Below, one piece after another: positions 15,128 through 23,464 of a stretch of 33,145 nucleotides of DNA. Within the stretch, counting starts at the first letter, position 1, and each line of letters starts with the position of its first letter. Under the pieces are notes generated by a model that was not told the origin of the DNA, ran no database searches, and worked only from the letters and a program-made list of their open reading frames with translations. This DNA is from Verrucomicrobiota bacterium (lineage in GTDB: Bacteria > Verrucomicrobiota > Verrucomicrobiia > Limisphaerales > JACPZS01). Where the stretch lies: NCBI GenBank assembly GCA_016195385.1, contig JACPZS010000166.1:1-33145 (forward strand). Direction: 5' to 3'. The position numbers and the translations under genes were made by a program.

Positions 15128-17064
15128 CTCCCCGCCACTTCATCCTCGCGACGGCCGGGCATGTGGATCACGGCAAAAGCGCGCTGGTCAAGGCGTTGAC
15201 GGGCATTGATCCGGATCGCTTGCCGGAGGAAAAGGCGCGCGGCATCACCATCGACCTCGGCTTTGCGCACTTGGAACTCGCAACGTCCGACGCTCAACTT
15301 TCGAACTGTCACGTCGGTATCGTCGATGTGCCCGGTCATGAAGACTTCGTGAAGAACATGGTCGCGGGCGTCGGCTCGATTGACATCGCGCTGCTCGTCG
15401 TCGCGGCGGACGACGGCTGGATGCCGCAGACGGAAGAGCATTTGCAAATCCTTTCGTACCTCGGCGTCACGCGCGCCGTGATCGCGTTGACGAAAATCGA
15501 TTTGGCCACCGACGAAACTGCTTCAAAAGCCAGTGTCCGGGAAAAACTCCGCGACACTCCGTTCGCGCGCGCGCAAATCGTCCCGACTTCAATTGTGACG
15601 GGGCGGGGCATAGAGGAATTGAAAGCCATGCTCGCGCGCGTGCTGGCGGACGCGCCGCCATCGCGCGACATCGGCAAACCGCGCCTGCCCATCGATCGAG
15701 TGTTCGTGTTGCGCGGCATCGGCACTGTCGTGACCGGCACATTGATCGGCGGTGTCTTGCGGCAAGGGCAGGAAGTCATGGTTCAGCCGACCGGCCGCAG
15801 CGCCCGCATCCGTGCGGTCCAGTCGCACAACCAGGAAGTCGAGTCCAGCGGTCCGGGCACGCGCACGGCGCTGAATTTGACGGACGTGAACGGCGGCGCG
15901 GCGACGGCGGAGCAAACTGGTGTTCAGCGTGGCAACGTGATCACTCTTGCGGGATTGGGCGCGGCCAGCGACACACTAGACGTCGAGTTGGAAAAATCAG
16001 CGCGCCTCGCCACGGCGAAGACTGCTGCCGCGCGCCCGCTCAAGGACGGCACGCTCGTGCGGGTTCATCATGGCAGCGGCAATTTCAGCGTGCGGGTTCA
16101 CTTGCTGGATGTGAAAGAGATTCTGCCAGGTCAGCGTGCCTTGGCGCAGTTGCGGGCGGAACAACCGGTGTTCGCCTTTGCCGGCGATCGCTTCATCGTG
16201 CGCGATTGGTCTGAGCAGGCGACACTGGCCGGCGGGCTGGTTCTAGATCCGGACGCCAGCCGCAAAGGTTGGCGCACGGAAACGAGACGGCGTTTCCTGC
16301 AGGCCCGGGCCGATTCGCCAACGGATGCGTGCGTTTGGATCGATTCGCTTTTGCAACGGGAGCGCGCACTTCGTCGCGCCGGTGTCTTGATCCAATCACG
16401 CTTCAGCGCGGCGGAAGTCGCGGCGACCATCGAAAAATTGATTGAGCAGGGATGCGTTTTGTCGTTGGGCCAGTGGCTGGTCAGTGAGAACTGGTGGCAG
16501 TCGATTTGCGTCAAGGCCGCGCAGACGATTGATGCCGACCATCACGCGCATCCGGAGCGGCTCGGCTGCGCGCTGAACGATTTGCGCGCGGTGATGCAGC
16601 GCGATTTGCCGGACGGCGATCTTTTTGAGCATCTCGTGATGGCGCTCGGCCAGTCCGGCTTCGTGCCAGCGGGCGCGGTGATTCGTCGCCAGGGGCATCG
16701 CTCCACGCTGCCACCGCGCCTGCAAGCGGCGGGGGCGAAATTGCGGGCAACGTTGGCGGCGAAGCCGCTTGAACCGCCGTCACGCAAGGACCTAACGCCG
16801 GATGTGCCAGCTCAACAAGCGCTGCGGTTTCTCGTGCAAACGGGCGAAGCTGTCGAATTGAGTGCGGAGTTGGTTTTGCTCACGGAGCATTTTCAACGCG
16901 CTGTCGCCGCGATCAAAAGCCATCTACGAACCCACGCGACGAGCACGGTCAGCGAGTTGCGACCAGTGGTGGGCACAAGCCGGCGCATTCTTGTGCCACT
17001 GCTGGAGCGGCTGGATCGTGACGGCGTTACGCTGCGGCAAGGCGATTTGCGCCGGTTGAAATGA
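15124..17064 (+). CDS. selB: Selenocysteine-specific elongation factor SelB
   Basis: GTPase that brings Sec-tRNA(Sec) to UGA codons marked by a SECIS hairpin. 646 residues from a GTG that overlaps the selA stop. Seen: the G1 motif AGHVDHGKSAL at 11-21; the switch region PEEKARGITIDLGFAHL at 34-50, characteristic of SelB; G3 DVPGHEDF at 68-75; and G4 TKID at 123-126. EF-Tu-like beta-barrel domains follow, then a C-terminal part of about 250 residues containing repeated winged-helix-like segments that in the family bind the SECIS RNA. Length is normal. It converges with truB across 39 bases with no clear terminator. Its presence predicts that this genome encodes selenoproteins and a tRNA(Sec); neither was found inside the window. 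Confidence 0.96.
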   Translation: MTPRHFILATAGHVDHGKSALVKALTGIDPDRLPEEKARGITIDLGFAHLELATSDAQLSNCHVGIVDVPGHEDFVKNMVAGVGSIDIALLVVAADDGWMPQTEEHLQILSYLGVTRAVIALTKIDLATDETASKASVREKLRDTPFARAQIVPTSIVTGRGIEELKAMLARVLADAPPSRDIGKPRLPIDRVFVLRGIGTVVTGTLIGGVLRQGQEVMVQPTGRSARIRAVQSHNQEVESSGPGTRTALNLTDVNGGAATAEQTGVQRGNVITLAGLGAASDTLDVELEKSARLATAKTAAARPLKDGTLVRVHHGSGNFSVRVHLLDVKEILPGQRALAQLRAEQPVFAFAGDRFIVRDWSEQATLAGGLVLDPDASRKGWRTETRRRFLQARADSPTDACVWIDSLLQRERALRRAGVLIQSRFSAAEVAATIEKLIEQGCVLSLGQWLVSENWWQSICVKAAQTIDADHHAHPERLGCALNDLRAVMQRDLPDGDLFEHLVMALGQSGFVPAGAVIRRQGHRSTLPPRLQAAGAKLRATLAAKPLEPPSRKDLTPDVPAQQALRFLVQTGEAVELSAELVLLTEHFQRAVAAIKSHLRTHATSTVSELRPVVGTSRRILVPLLERLDRDGVTLRQGDLRRLK

Positions 17065-17103
17065 CGTGCGAAACCGCCCGGAAAGTTCATGGCGCGCGCG
17101 TTT

Positions 17104-17820
17104 TCAATCCGCGCTGATTTTCAGAAACGGAATCACTCGTTGCGCCAATTCATCGGTCGAAAGTTTCAAAACCTCCTCGAACTCGATCGCATCGGCGACG
17201 TTGTATTTGCCGGACGTCACGCGACGGAGAGTTTTGAGATGCGCGCCGCAACCGAGTTTTTGGCCGAGATCATGCGCGAGGCTGCGGACGTAGGTGCCTT
17301 TGGTGCAGGCGACGCAAAAACTGCCGATTGGTTCGCTATAGTGGTCGAAATGAAAGTTATAGACGTGAACGAGCCGGGCCTCGCGTTCCACTTCGATTCC
17401 CTTGCGCGCCAGTTTGTAAAGCGCCACACCGTCCTTCTTCACGGCGGAAACCATCGGCGGCATCTGCATCAGATCGCCGACGAACGTGGCGGCGGCGGCG
17501 TTTATTTGTTCGAGCGTGAATTGGGGAACGGGGAGGGCGGCGACGAGTTGGCCGGCGGCATCGTAGCTGTCGGTCGTCTCGCCAAACTTGATGCTGCCCG
17601 CGTAAATTTTGTCGGCGGACATCATTTTTTCAGAAAGCTTGGTGCCGCGCCCCAGGACAATGATCAGCAACCCGGTCGCGTTGGGATCGAGCGTGCCGCA
17701 GTGGCCGACCTTCTTGATGCGAAACTGGCGGCGGATGGCATCGACGATGTCGTGCGAAGTCGGCCCGGCGGGTTTGTCGATCAGCAAGGCGCCGTCCAGC
17801 GCATCAAATTCTCGGAGCAT
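17104..17820 (-). CDS. truB: tRNA pseudouridine(55) synthase TruB
   Basis: Converts U55 in the T-loop of most tRNAs to pseudouridine. 238 residues. Seen: LLIDKPAGPTSHDIV at 12-26; GHCGTLDPNATGLL at 39-52 with the catalytic aspartate D45; KIYAGSIKFG at 71-80; and KGTYVRSLAHDLG near 186-198. At 238 residues it is shorter than E. coli TruB (314) and seems to lack the C-terminal PUA domain, as many short bacterial forms do. It is the last gene of the nusA cluster on the minus strand, 77 bases downstream of nrnA. No Shine-Dalgarno is seen before the ATG at 17820. Confidence 0.95.
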   Translation of the reverse strand: MLREFDALDGALLIDKPAGPTSHDIVDAIRRQFRIKKVGHCGTLDPNATGLLIIVLGRGTKLSEKMMSADKIYAGSIKFGETTDSYDAAGQLVAALPVPQFTLEQINAAAATFVGDLMQMPPMVSAVKKDGVALYKLARKGIEVEREARLVHVYNFHFDHYSEPIGSFCVACTKGTYVRSLAHDLGQKLGCGAHLKTLRRVTSGKYNVADAIEFEEVLKLSTDELAQRVIPFLKISAD

Positions 17821-17897
17821 AGTTCAAAAGGATCGTGTAATTGAAAATGGAGCACAACTCCACGGCAGGTGCAAACGCCGCGCGCCGTGCAATAGGT

Positions 17898-18884
17898 TTA
17901 GATTTTTGCGCGCTGGAGCGCCTTTTTAATGGCGACGATCACGCGCCGTTGCACCGTCAGCGGCGGGCCGACGACGCGTGCGCCGGCGGCGGCCGTGTGT
18001 CCGCCTCCGCCGAATTGCGCCGCGATTTCGTTCACGTTGATTTCGCTGCTTTTCGCGCGCAAGCTGATGCGCGTGAGTTCGGGTTCCAATTCCTCAAAAA
18101 CGCAAGCGACGACGACGGGTTGGATGGCGCGGATGTGATCGATCAATCCTTCCGAGTCATTCGACTCGGCGCCCGTGCGCGCGAAGGCGGCCTTCCTCAA
18201 CCAAAAGTAAGCGATTTGGTTTTGGTGCGTCAGGCGGAAGTGCGTGTAAACGTGCTTGAGCAGCCGCGCCCGGGAAAGCGGATACGATTGGTAAACTTCC
18301 TGGCAAATGCGAGCGAGGTTCGCGCCACGTTTCACGAGCTGGCCGGCGATGTTGAAGGTGCTTTGTCGCGTGCTGGCGTATTGGAATGAACCCGTGTCGG
18401 TGGAAACCGCCGTGAACAGGCAGTCCGCGATCGCGGGGGTGATTTTCCAACGCGCCGCCTGCAGCAGCGTAAAAATAAGTTCACCGGTCGAGGGTGTGTC
18501 GTCCGAGATCCAGTTGAGGTCCGCGTAGCGCGTGTTGCTCTGATGATGGTCGATGTTGATGAAATGTTTGCGCTCCTGAATGCACTGGCCGACTTTGCCG
18601 AGACGCTCAAAGCTCGCGCAATCCAGAGCGATGACGCAGTCAAATTTCTGCCCGCGCCGCGGCGACTGGAAAAGCTCTTTGGGATCGAGAAAGGCGAGTT
18701 TGGCTGGCACGGCATCTTCATTCCAGCAGGACACACGCTTGCCCTGAGCCTGGAGCGCCAGCGCCAGACCGATCTGCGAGCCAATGCAATCACCATCCGG
18801 TCGGACGTGTCCAGCGATGCAGACGCTCTGGCTGGCGTTGATGACTTCGAGAAGGCGATCAGTGATTTTTGGGCGCGCCTTCAT
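17898..18884 (-). CDS. nrnA: DHH/DHHA1 phosphoesterase, NrnA-like nanoRNase/pAp phosphatase
   Basis: Manganese-dependent phosphoesterase of the DHH family, 328 residues. NrnA-type members degrade 2-5 nucleotide RNAs and dephosphorylate pAp. Seen: motif I GHVRPDGDCIGS at 25-36 with D30 and D32; motif II ALDCAS with D88; the DHH triad at 112-114 in NIDHHQSN; TDTGSF with D163; and the DHHA1 glycine loop GGGGHTAAAG near residue 290. The position between rbfA and truB is the one it holds in many bacteria. It starts 54 bases after the rbfA stop and is probably cotranscribed. All catalytic motifs are present. Substrate choice (nanoRNA, pAp or cyclic dinucleotide products) is inferred from the family. 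Confidence 0.92.
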   Translation of the reverse strand: MKARPKITDRLLEVINASQSVCIAGHVRPDGDCIGSQIGLALALQAQGKRVSCWNEDAVPAKLAFLDPKELFQSPRRGQKFDCVIALDCASFERLGKVGQCIQERKHFINIDHHQSNTRYADLNWISDDTPSTGELIFTLLQAARWKITPAIADCLFTAVSTDTGSFQYASTRQSTFNIAGQLVKRGANLARICQEVYQSYPLSRARLLKHVYTHFRLTHQNQIAYFWLRKAAFARTGAESNDSEGLIDHIRAIQPVVVACVFEELEPELTRISLRAKSSEINVNEIAAQFGGGGHTAAAGARVVGPPLTVQRRVIVAIKKALQRAKI

Positions 18885-18938
18885 GAGCGATGAGTCCGTT
18901 TTGCGAGCGGAGGCAGGGCGGGGGGCGCGTTGATTCGG

Positions 18939-19316
18939 TCAACTGGGTTCATCGTCTTGCACGGGTGCGGGCAGTGTTTTCTCGATTTCGTCGATGAGTT
19001 CCAGAATGTGGTTGCCTTGGGCAATGGAGTCACCGACGACGAAACGCAAGTGTGGCGTGTATTTCAGTACGACCGATCGGCCGACGAGCGACTGCAGGCG
19101 CTTTTGTTCTTTGCGCAGGATTTTGGCGCCCGCCTTTTGTTGCTCCGGTTTGCCGACGATGCTGACGAAGACGGTGGCGGAGTGCAGATCGTTGGAAACG
19201 CCGACATCGTTGACGGTGATCAAGCCCGCTTTTTCCAGCGAAATCTCGCGGCGGATGATTTCACCGATCTCGCGCTTGAGGAGTTCGCGCACCCGCTGGA
19301 TTCGGAGAGATTGCAT
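18939..19316 (-). CDS. rbfA: 30S ribosome-binding factor RbfA
   Basis: A 125-residue KH-fold protein that helps mature the 16S rRNA 5' end and assemble the 30S subunit, especially in the cold. Seen: an N-terminal RIQRVRELLKREIGEII helix with many basic residues, ITVNDVGVSNDLHSATVFVS strands, and the family C-terminal element LKYTPHLRFVVGDS. Length is normal. It lies 20 bases downstream of infB, the usual bacterial order, so it is almost certainly in the same operon. Confidence 0.94.
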   Translation of the reverse strand: MQSLRIQRVRELLKREIGEIIRREISLEKAGLITVNDVGVSNDLHSATVFVSIVGKPEQQKAGAKILRKEQKRLQSLVGRSVVLKYTPHLRFVVGDSIAQGNHILELIDEIEKTLPAPVQDDEPS

Positions 19317-19336
19317 GACCGGCTGACGGAAAGAGG

Positions 19337-21793
19337 TCAGAGTTTCTGCGCCACCTTTTCCGTGGTGAAACTTTCAATGACGTCACCGACCAGCAAGTCG
19401 TCATAGCTGGAAACACGGATGCCGCATTCGAGACCGGCCCGCACTTCGTTGACGTCATCCTGGAAGCGGCGAAGGGTCTGGATGATGCCTTCGTGGATGA
19501 CTTCCTTGCGGCGGAGAATGCGCGCCTTGCCTTTGACGATGCGGCCGGAGTTGACGATGCAGCCGGCAACGTTGCCGCCTTTCGAGAGGGCAAAGATCTG
19601 ACGCACTTCGGCGGAACCGATGACCACTTCTTTGAGGATGGGATCGAGCAGGCCGGCCATCGCCTCTTTGACTTGATCGATCAGCTCGTAAATGATCGTG
19701 TACTGTTTGATCTGGACGCCTTCGCGTTTCGCAATGTCCGTCACGCCATTGTCGATGCGCGTATGAAAACCCAGAATGATCCCCTTGGACGCCGACGCGA
19801 GCATCACGTCTTCCTTGGTGATCGTGCCTACGGCGCTATGGATGACTTCGAGCGACACCAAATCGGACTCGGTTTTCTTGAGCGCTTCGACGATGGCTTC
19901 CACCGAGCCTTGGGTATCCGCCTTGACCAAGACGCGCAGGACTTTGGCAGAGTCGGCGGCCAGGGCGTCGAACAAGTTTTCCAAAGTGACTTTGACGCGC
20001 TTTTCCTTGCCCAACGCGCGGGTTTCCTGTTCGCGCTGTTCCGCGAGTTCGCGGACGCTTTTTTCGTTTTCAACCACGCTGAATTCCAGACCGGCCTCGG
20101 GCACGCCGTTCAAACCGAGTACTTTGACAGCGACCGACGGGCCGGCTTCTTTCAGCCGCTTGCCTTCTTCATTGATCAACGCGCGGACTTTGCCCCAGTG
20201 ATGTCCACAAATAATTGTCTCGCCGACGCGCAACGTGCCCTTGCGAACGAGCACCGTCGCCGTCGGGCCGCCCGGTTCGAGGCCGGATTCAATGACGTTG
20301 CCTTTGGCGCGGCGATTGGGGTTGGCCTTGAGCTCCATGATTTCGGCCTGGAGCACGATCAGTTCGAGCAATTTATCCACGCCTTGTTTGGTGAGCGCGG
20401 AAACATCCTGGAAGATGGTGTCTCCACCCCATTCCTCGCACACGAGGCCTTTGTCCTGAAGTTGCTGGCGCACCTTCATTGGGTTGGCGTTCGGGTGATC
20501 GGATTTGTTGACAGCCACGATGATGGGCACTTTGGCGGCGCGGGCGTGGTTGAGTGCTTCCATCGTCTGCGGCATGACGCCGTCGTTCGCGGCAACCACC
20601 AGAATGACAATGTCCGTGACGTTGGCGCCGCGGGCGCGCATGGCGCTGAAAGCGGCGTGGCCCGGCGTGTCGAGAAACGTAATCTGCTGAAGTTCCTTGG
20701 GCCGCTCGGGGTGCGGGATGGTGATCGTGTAGGCACCGATGTGCTGGGTAATTCCGCCGGCTTCGCCCGCCGCCACGTTGGCTTTGCGAATCACGTCCAG
20801 CAAAGTGGTCTTGCCGTGATCGACGTGGCCCATGATCGTGACCACGGGCGCGCGCAGGACGAGCTCTTCCGGCTTGTCGTCCATGTCCAATTCGATCTTC
20901 TTGACGGGCGCATGCACGATACCACCGCCACGTTCGCGCTTCTCAACTTCAAAGCGAAAACCGTATTTGGCGCAGATCTTTTGCGCGACGACTTCATCCA
21001 GCGCCTGATTGACGTTGGCAAAGACGTTCAAATGGATCAAATCAGCGATCAGTTGAAACGGCTTCCGGTTCAGTTTCTCCGCAAGGTCGCGGACGATGAT
21101 CGGAGGCTTGAGCGAAATCAACTCACCAGTCGTTGGCGGGATGAATTTGGGTTCCGTCGGGCCGCCGGGTTTGGCAGGTGCCTTGGGGACTTCCGGCCTT
21201 TCCGGCGATCGCGAACCGGTGCGAGCGGGCGTCCCGCCCAATCCCGGGCGTGGAGGCATCCTCGAACCGCGCGTCGGCGCAACTGGTCTGGGCGGCAATT
21301 TCACCGAACCGATTTTGTCTCCAATCTTCGGTGCCGGCCGTTGCGGTAATTGGATGAAACCGACTTTGTCTCCAAGTTGTGGTGGGCGCGGGGCAGGCGG
21401 CACTTCGAGTGTCGGAGCCAATGGCGGTGGAAGCGGGGTGGTAGCCGACTCGGTCAGAGCAGGAACGATCTCGGATGGCGCGATGGGAATTTCCGGAGCG
21501 GCAACGGGCGCTGTTGAAACCGCCGGCTCGGCGGCTGCAGGGATAGGCGGTGCCAAGGTAGTTTCGGGTGGCTCCGGTGGTGGTGTGACTAAGATGATTT
21601 CTGGAGTCGGCACGACGGCCACAGGGGCAACGGGTACGCCGCCCATTTCGTTCTCCAAAAACTCCGCAGTGATTTTATCTAGCGAACTGGAAGGAACCTT
21701 CGCGCCCGTTATGCCCAATTCCTTGGCCTTGGCAAGAACCGCCTTGCTTTCGATTCCAAGTTTTTTCGCAATGTCGTAAATACGAACGGGCAT
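19337..21793 (-). CDS. infB: Translation initiation factor IF-2
   Basis: GTPase that places fMet-tRNA on the 30S subunit and promotes subunit joining. 818 residues. Seen: an N-terminal IF2_N-like helical domain at 1-50 ([11 protein letters not shown]); a Pro/Ala-rich linker at about 52-220 containing two copies of a GDK(V/I)G...LP.RP unit at 141-153 and 158-170; a second IF2_N-like segment near 232-280; the G1 motif GHVDHGKTT at 322-330; [10 protein letters not shown] at 346-355; DTPGHAAF at 375-382; NKSD at 429-432; then the beta-barrel and C-terminal fMet-tRNA-binding domains. It follows nusA by 83 bases. A 618-residue open frame on the opposite strand is a coding shadow. Confidence 0.97.
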   Translation of the reverse strand: MPVRIYDIAKKLGIESKAVLAKAKELGITGAKVPSSSLDKITAEFLENEMGGVPVAPVAVVPTPEIILVTPPPEPPETTLAPPIPAAAEPAVSTAPVAAPEIPIAPSEIVPALTESATTPLPPPLAPTLEVPPAPRPPQLGDKVGFIQLPQRPAPKIGDKIGSVKLPPRPVAPTRGSRMPPRPGLGGTPARTGSRSPERPEVPKAPAKPGGPTEPKFIPPTTGELISLKPPIIVRDLAEKLNRKPFQLIADLIHLNVFANVNQALDEVVAQKICAKYGFRFEVEKRERGGGIVHAPVKKIELDMDDKPEELVLRAPVVTIMGHVDHGKTTLLDVIRKANVAAGEAGGITQHIGAYTITIPHPERPKELQQITFLDTPGHAAFSAMRARGANVTDIVILVVAANDGVMPQTMEALNHARAAKVPIIVAVNKSDHPNANPMKVRQQLQDKGLVCEEWGGDTIFQDVSALTKQGVDKLLELIVLQAEIMELKANPNRRAKGNVIESGLEPGGPTATVLVRKGTLRVGETIICGHHWGKVRALINEEGKRLKEAGPSVAVKVLGLNGVPEAGLEFSVVENEKSVRELAEQREQETRALGKEKRVKVTLENLFDALAADSAKVLRVLVKADTQGSVEAIVEALKKTESDLVSLEVIHSAVGTITKEDVMLASASKGIILGFHTRIDNGVTDIAKREGVQIKQYTIIYELIDQVKEAMAGLLDPILKEVVIGSAEVRQIFALSKGGNVAGCIVNSGRIVKGKARILRRKEVIHEGIIQTLRRFQDDVNEVRAGLECGIRVSSYDDLLVGDVIESFTTEKVAQKL

Positions 21794-21876
21794 AAATTTT
21801 CTTTTTCCAACGGCGCGGCCACAAAGTCTTCATGCGCCTAAGACGCTTGAGGTTGCAGAGGAGCGAACATAAGCGG

Positions 21877-23169
21877 TCACGTTCCGGGGCTGTCCACCGA
21901 CAAGCTTCGCCGCGCGGATTCGGCTTGCACGGCCTGGATGATTTCCTGGGCGTGTTCCGTCAACTCTGGAAATTCAGCCAGGTCTCCCACTTCAGCCTGC
22001 TGCAGCAGCTCGAAATTGACGAACCCATGATGCACGAGCGCGTCGGCTTGTTCGCGCGAGATGCCGGGAATGTTGGCCAGGATTTCCACGGCTTGCTGGA
22101 GGTTTTCCTCCTGTCCGCGCACGGTGGTGGCCTGCTCTTGATCAATGTCGATATGCCAGCCGGTCAACTTCGAAGTCAGTCGCGCGTTCTGTCCGCGTTT
22201 GCCGATGGCCAGTGAAAGCTGGTCGTCGCTCACCAGAATTCGCACCCGCCGATTGACCTCATCCACTTCAAAGGCTTTCAATTTGGCGGGCGAGAGCGCG
22301 TTGGCGACGTATTGCTTGATGTTGGAATCCCAACGAATGATATCGACCTTCTCGTTGTTCAATTCGCGCACGATGTTTTTCACGCGCGCCCCGCGCAACC
22401 CCACGCATGCGCCGACGGGATCGACTTTCTCGTCGCGCGAATACACCGCCAACTTGGTGCGATAACCCGGTTCGCGCGCGATGGCTTTGATCTCAATTGT
22501 GCCGTCGGTGATTTCGGAAACTTCCCGTTGGAACAGTTTCATCACGAATTCCGGCGCGGCACGCGAGAGAATGATCTCCGGGCCGTGGGAGGTGTTTTCG
22601 ACGGCCCGCACGTAGCAATTGATGCGCTCGCCGATTTGGTATTCTTCGGTCGGAACTCGCTCGCGGTTCGGCAGCAGCGCCTCGTATTTTCCCAAATCAA
22701 CGGTCACGTCGGAGCGGTCAAACCGCCGCACGATTCCGCTGACAATGTCGCCCGTGCGATCCTTGAACTCCGAGAATATGAGCTGCTTTTCTGCTTTGCG
22801 AATCGCCTGCATCAGCGCCTGTTTGGCGTTCTGTGAAGCGATGCGGCCGAAGTTGGCGGGAGTGACTTCCTTCTCGACCTCTTCACCGATCTGGGCATCC
22901 GGTTTGATTTGCCGGGCCTCAAAAACTGAAATTTGATCGTGCTTGGAGAGAACTTTTTCGCTAACGATCAGTTTGGCAATGGCGCGAATGTCGCCAGACT
23001 TGGGATCAATGACGCAGCGCAACTCCCGGGCCGGCCCCACCGCTTTCTTCGCCGCCGACAGCAACGCGTCCTGTACAGCCGCCAGCAGGACATCCCGGCT
23101 GATGCCCTTCTCGCGTTCCCAAAAATCCACGACCGCTAAAAACTCCGCGTTCATGATCCAGTTCTTCAT
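21877..23169 (-). CDS. nusA: Transcription termination/antitermination factor NusA
   Basis: RNA polymerase-binding protein that modulates pausing, intrinsic termination and antitermination. 430 residues as given. Seen: the N-terminal domain at about 6-125 (FWEREKGISRDVLLAA); the S1 domain at about 138-203; KH1 around GACVGLRGARV at 253-263; KH2 around AIGKRGQNAR at 321-330; and a helix-hairpin-helix-like C-terminus. Two starts compete: ATG 23169, which directly abuts GGGG, and ATG 23154, which gives the family-like start MNAEFLAVVDFWE but stands 15 bases after GGGG. I favour 23154 on protein similarity. It heads the nusA-infB-rbfA-nrnA-truB cluster. rimP, usually just upstream, is absent. The leader has its own promoter and an intrinsic terminator. 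Confidence 0.95.
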   Translation of the reverse strand: MKNWIMNAEFLAVVDFWEREKGISRDVLLAAVQDALLSAAKKAVGPARELRCVIDPKSGDIRAIAKLIVSEKVLSKHDQISVFEARQIKPDAQIGEEVEKEVTPANFGRIASQNAKQALMQAIRKAEKQLIFSEFKDRTGDIVSGIVRRFDRSDVTVDLGKYEALLPNRERVPTEEYQIGERINCYVRAVENTSHGPEIILSRAAPEFVMKLFQREVSEITDGTIEIKAIAREPGYRTKLAVYSRDEKVDPVGACVGLRGARVKNIVRELNNEKVDIIRWDSNIKQYVANALSPAKLKAFEVDEVNRRVRILVSDDQLSLAIGKRGQNARLTSKLTGWHIDIDQEQATTVRGQEENLQQAVEILANIPGISREQADALVHHGFVNFELLQQAEVGDLAEFPELTEHAQEIIQAVQAESARRSLSVDSPGT

Positions 23170-23180
23170 CCCCTGTGGGG
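23170..23180 (-). promoter_or_regulatory. Small hairpin covering the nusA ribosome-binding region
   Basis: Minus strand CCCC-ACA-GGGG forms a 4-bp GC stem directly before the ATG at 23169. The GGGG is the only Shine-Dalgarno-like sequence available, so the stem could hide it. Four base pairs is short; regulatory meaning is inferred. Confidence 0.35.
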
Positions 23181-23183
23181 AAT

Positions 23184-23214
23184 AAAAAAGTCGGCAGATT
23201 AATCTTCCGACTTT
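23184..23214 (-). terminator. Intrinsic terminator in the nusA leader (attenuator-like)
   Basis: On the minus strand AAAGTCGG (23207-23214) pairs with CCGACTTT (23187-23194). After one G-A mismatch the inner AGATT/AATCT segment can also pair, and a run of six T residues (23184-23189) follows the stem. This is the best terminator-shaped element in the window. It lies about 15-30 bases before the nusA start, and no minus-strand gene ends upstream of it, because the next gene to the right is on the plus strand. It must therefore act on nusA leader transcripts, if it acts at all. Confidence 0.7.
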
Positions 23215-23256
23215 CGGCGCGCTGGCGACCCAGCAATCTTTTCAAATTCTGTGGTC

Positions 23257-23285
23257 AGCGTAATTTCCATGCACGGCGGCGTCAA
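23257..23285 (-). promoter_or_regulatory. Putative nusA operon promoter
   Basis: Minus strand TTGACG (23280-23285), exactly 17 bases, then TACGCT (23257-23262). Transcription would start near 23250, giving an approximately 80-base leader that contains the terminator hairpin at 23184-23214. The -35 matches the consensus at five of six positions; the -10 keeps the key T, A and final T. Confidence 0.5.
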
Positions 23286-23326
23286 GCTTCAATTCCAGCC
23301 GTGGCGATGCCAAACCGCTTCCAATT

Positions 23327-23392
23327 CCAACCGATGATGCAAAAACCGGAAAGTTATTTCGAGCCGTTGCCAATTGGCTGCGCTTCGGTTGG
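23327..23392. repeat. Inverted repeat with an internal 10-bp palindrome between nusA and the CotH gene
   Basis: CCAACCGA (23327-23334) and TCGGTTGG (23385-23392) are perfect 8-bp complements, and the palindrome GCCAATTGGC (23369-23378) lies between them. Together they fill most of the region between the nusA promoter and the CotH gene. They could be binding sites or a structured RNA; nothing shows which. Confidence 0.3.
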
Positions 23393-23403
23393 GCGAACGA
23401 GAA

Positions 23404-23409
23404 TACTAT
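23404..23409 (+). promoter_or_regulatory. Possible -10 element for the CotH gene
   Basis: TACTAT matches TATAAT at four of six positions, about 55 bases before the CotH ATG. No good -35 sits 16-18 bases upstream of it, so this is weak. Confidence 0.22.
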
Positions 23410-23416
23410 GTGGAAA

Positions 23417-23434
23417 ATGTAACCAATTTGTAAC
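23417..23434 (+). promoter_or_regulatory. Pho-box-like direct repeat
   Basis: ATGTAAC-CAAT-TTGTAAC is two 7-base units repeating every 11 bases, the layout of the E. coli PhoB box, whose second half is CTGT(A/C)A(C/T). It lies 30 bases before the CotH protein gene. Resemblance only: no PhoB/PhoR is in the window and no well-placed -10 follows it. Confidence 0.3.
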
Positions 23435-23464
23435 AATCTCCATTTGGCAACGTCATACTGAATC

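Noticed and set aside
17065..17115. GCGCG/CGCGC stem near the convergent ends of selB and truB as a terminator
   Set aside because: Long loop, short stem and only four T residues after it; it also lies mostly inside truB.
19493..21349. 618-residue open frame on the plus strand
   Set aside because: Fully antisense to infB; its composition mirrors the infB codon pattern and it has no recognisable domain. A GC-rich coding shadow.
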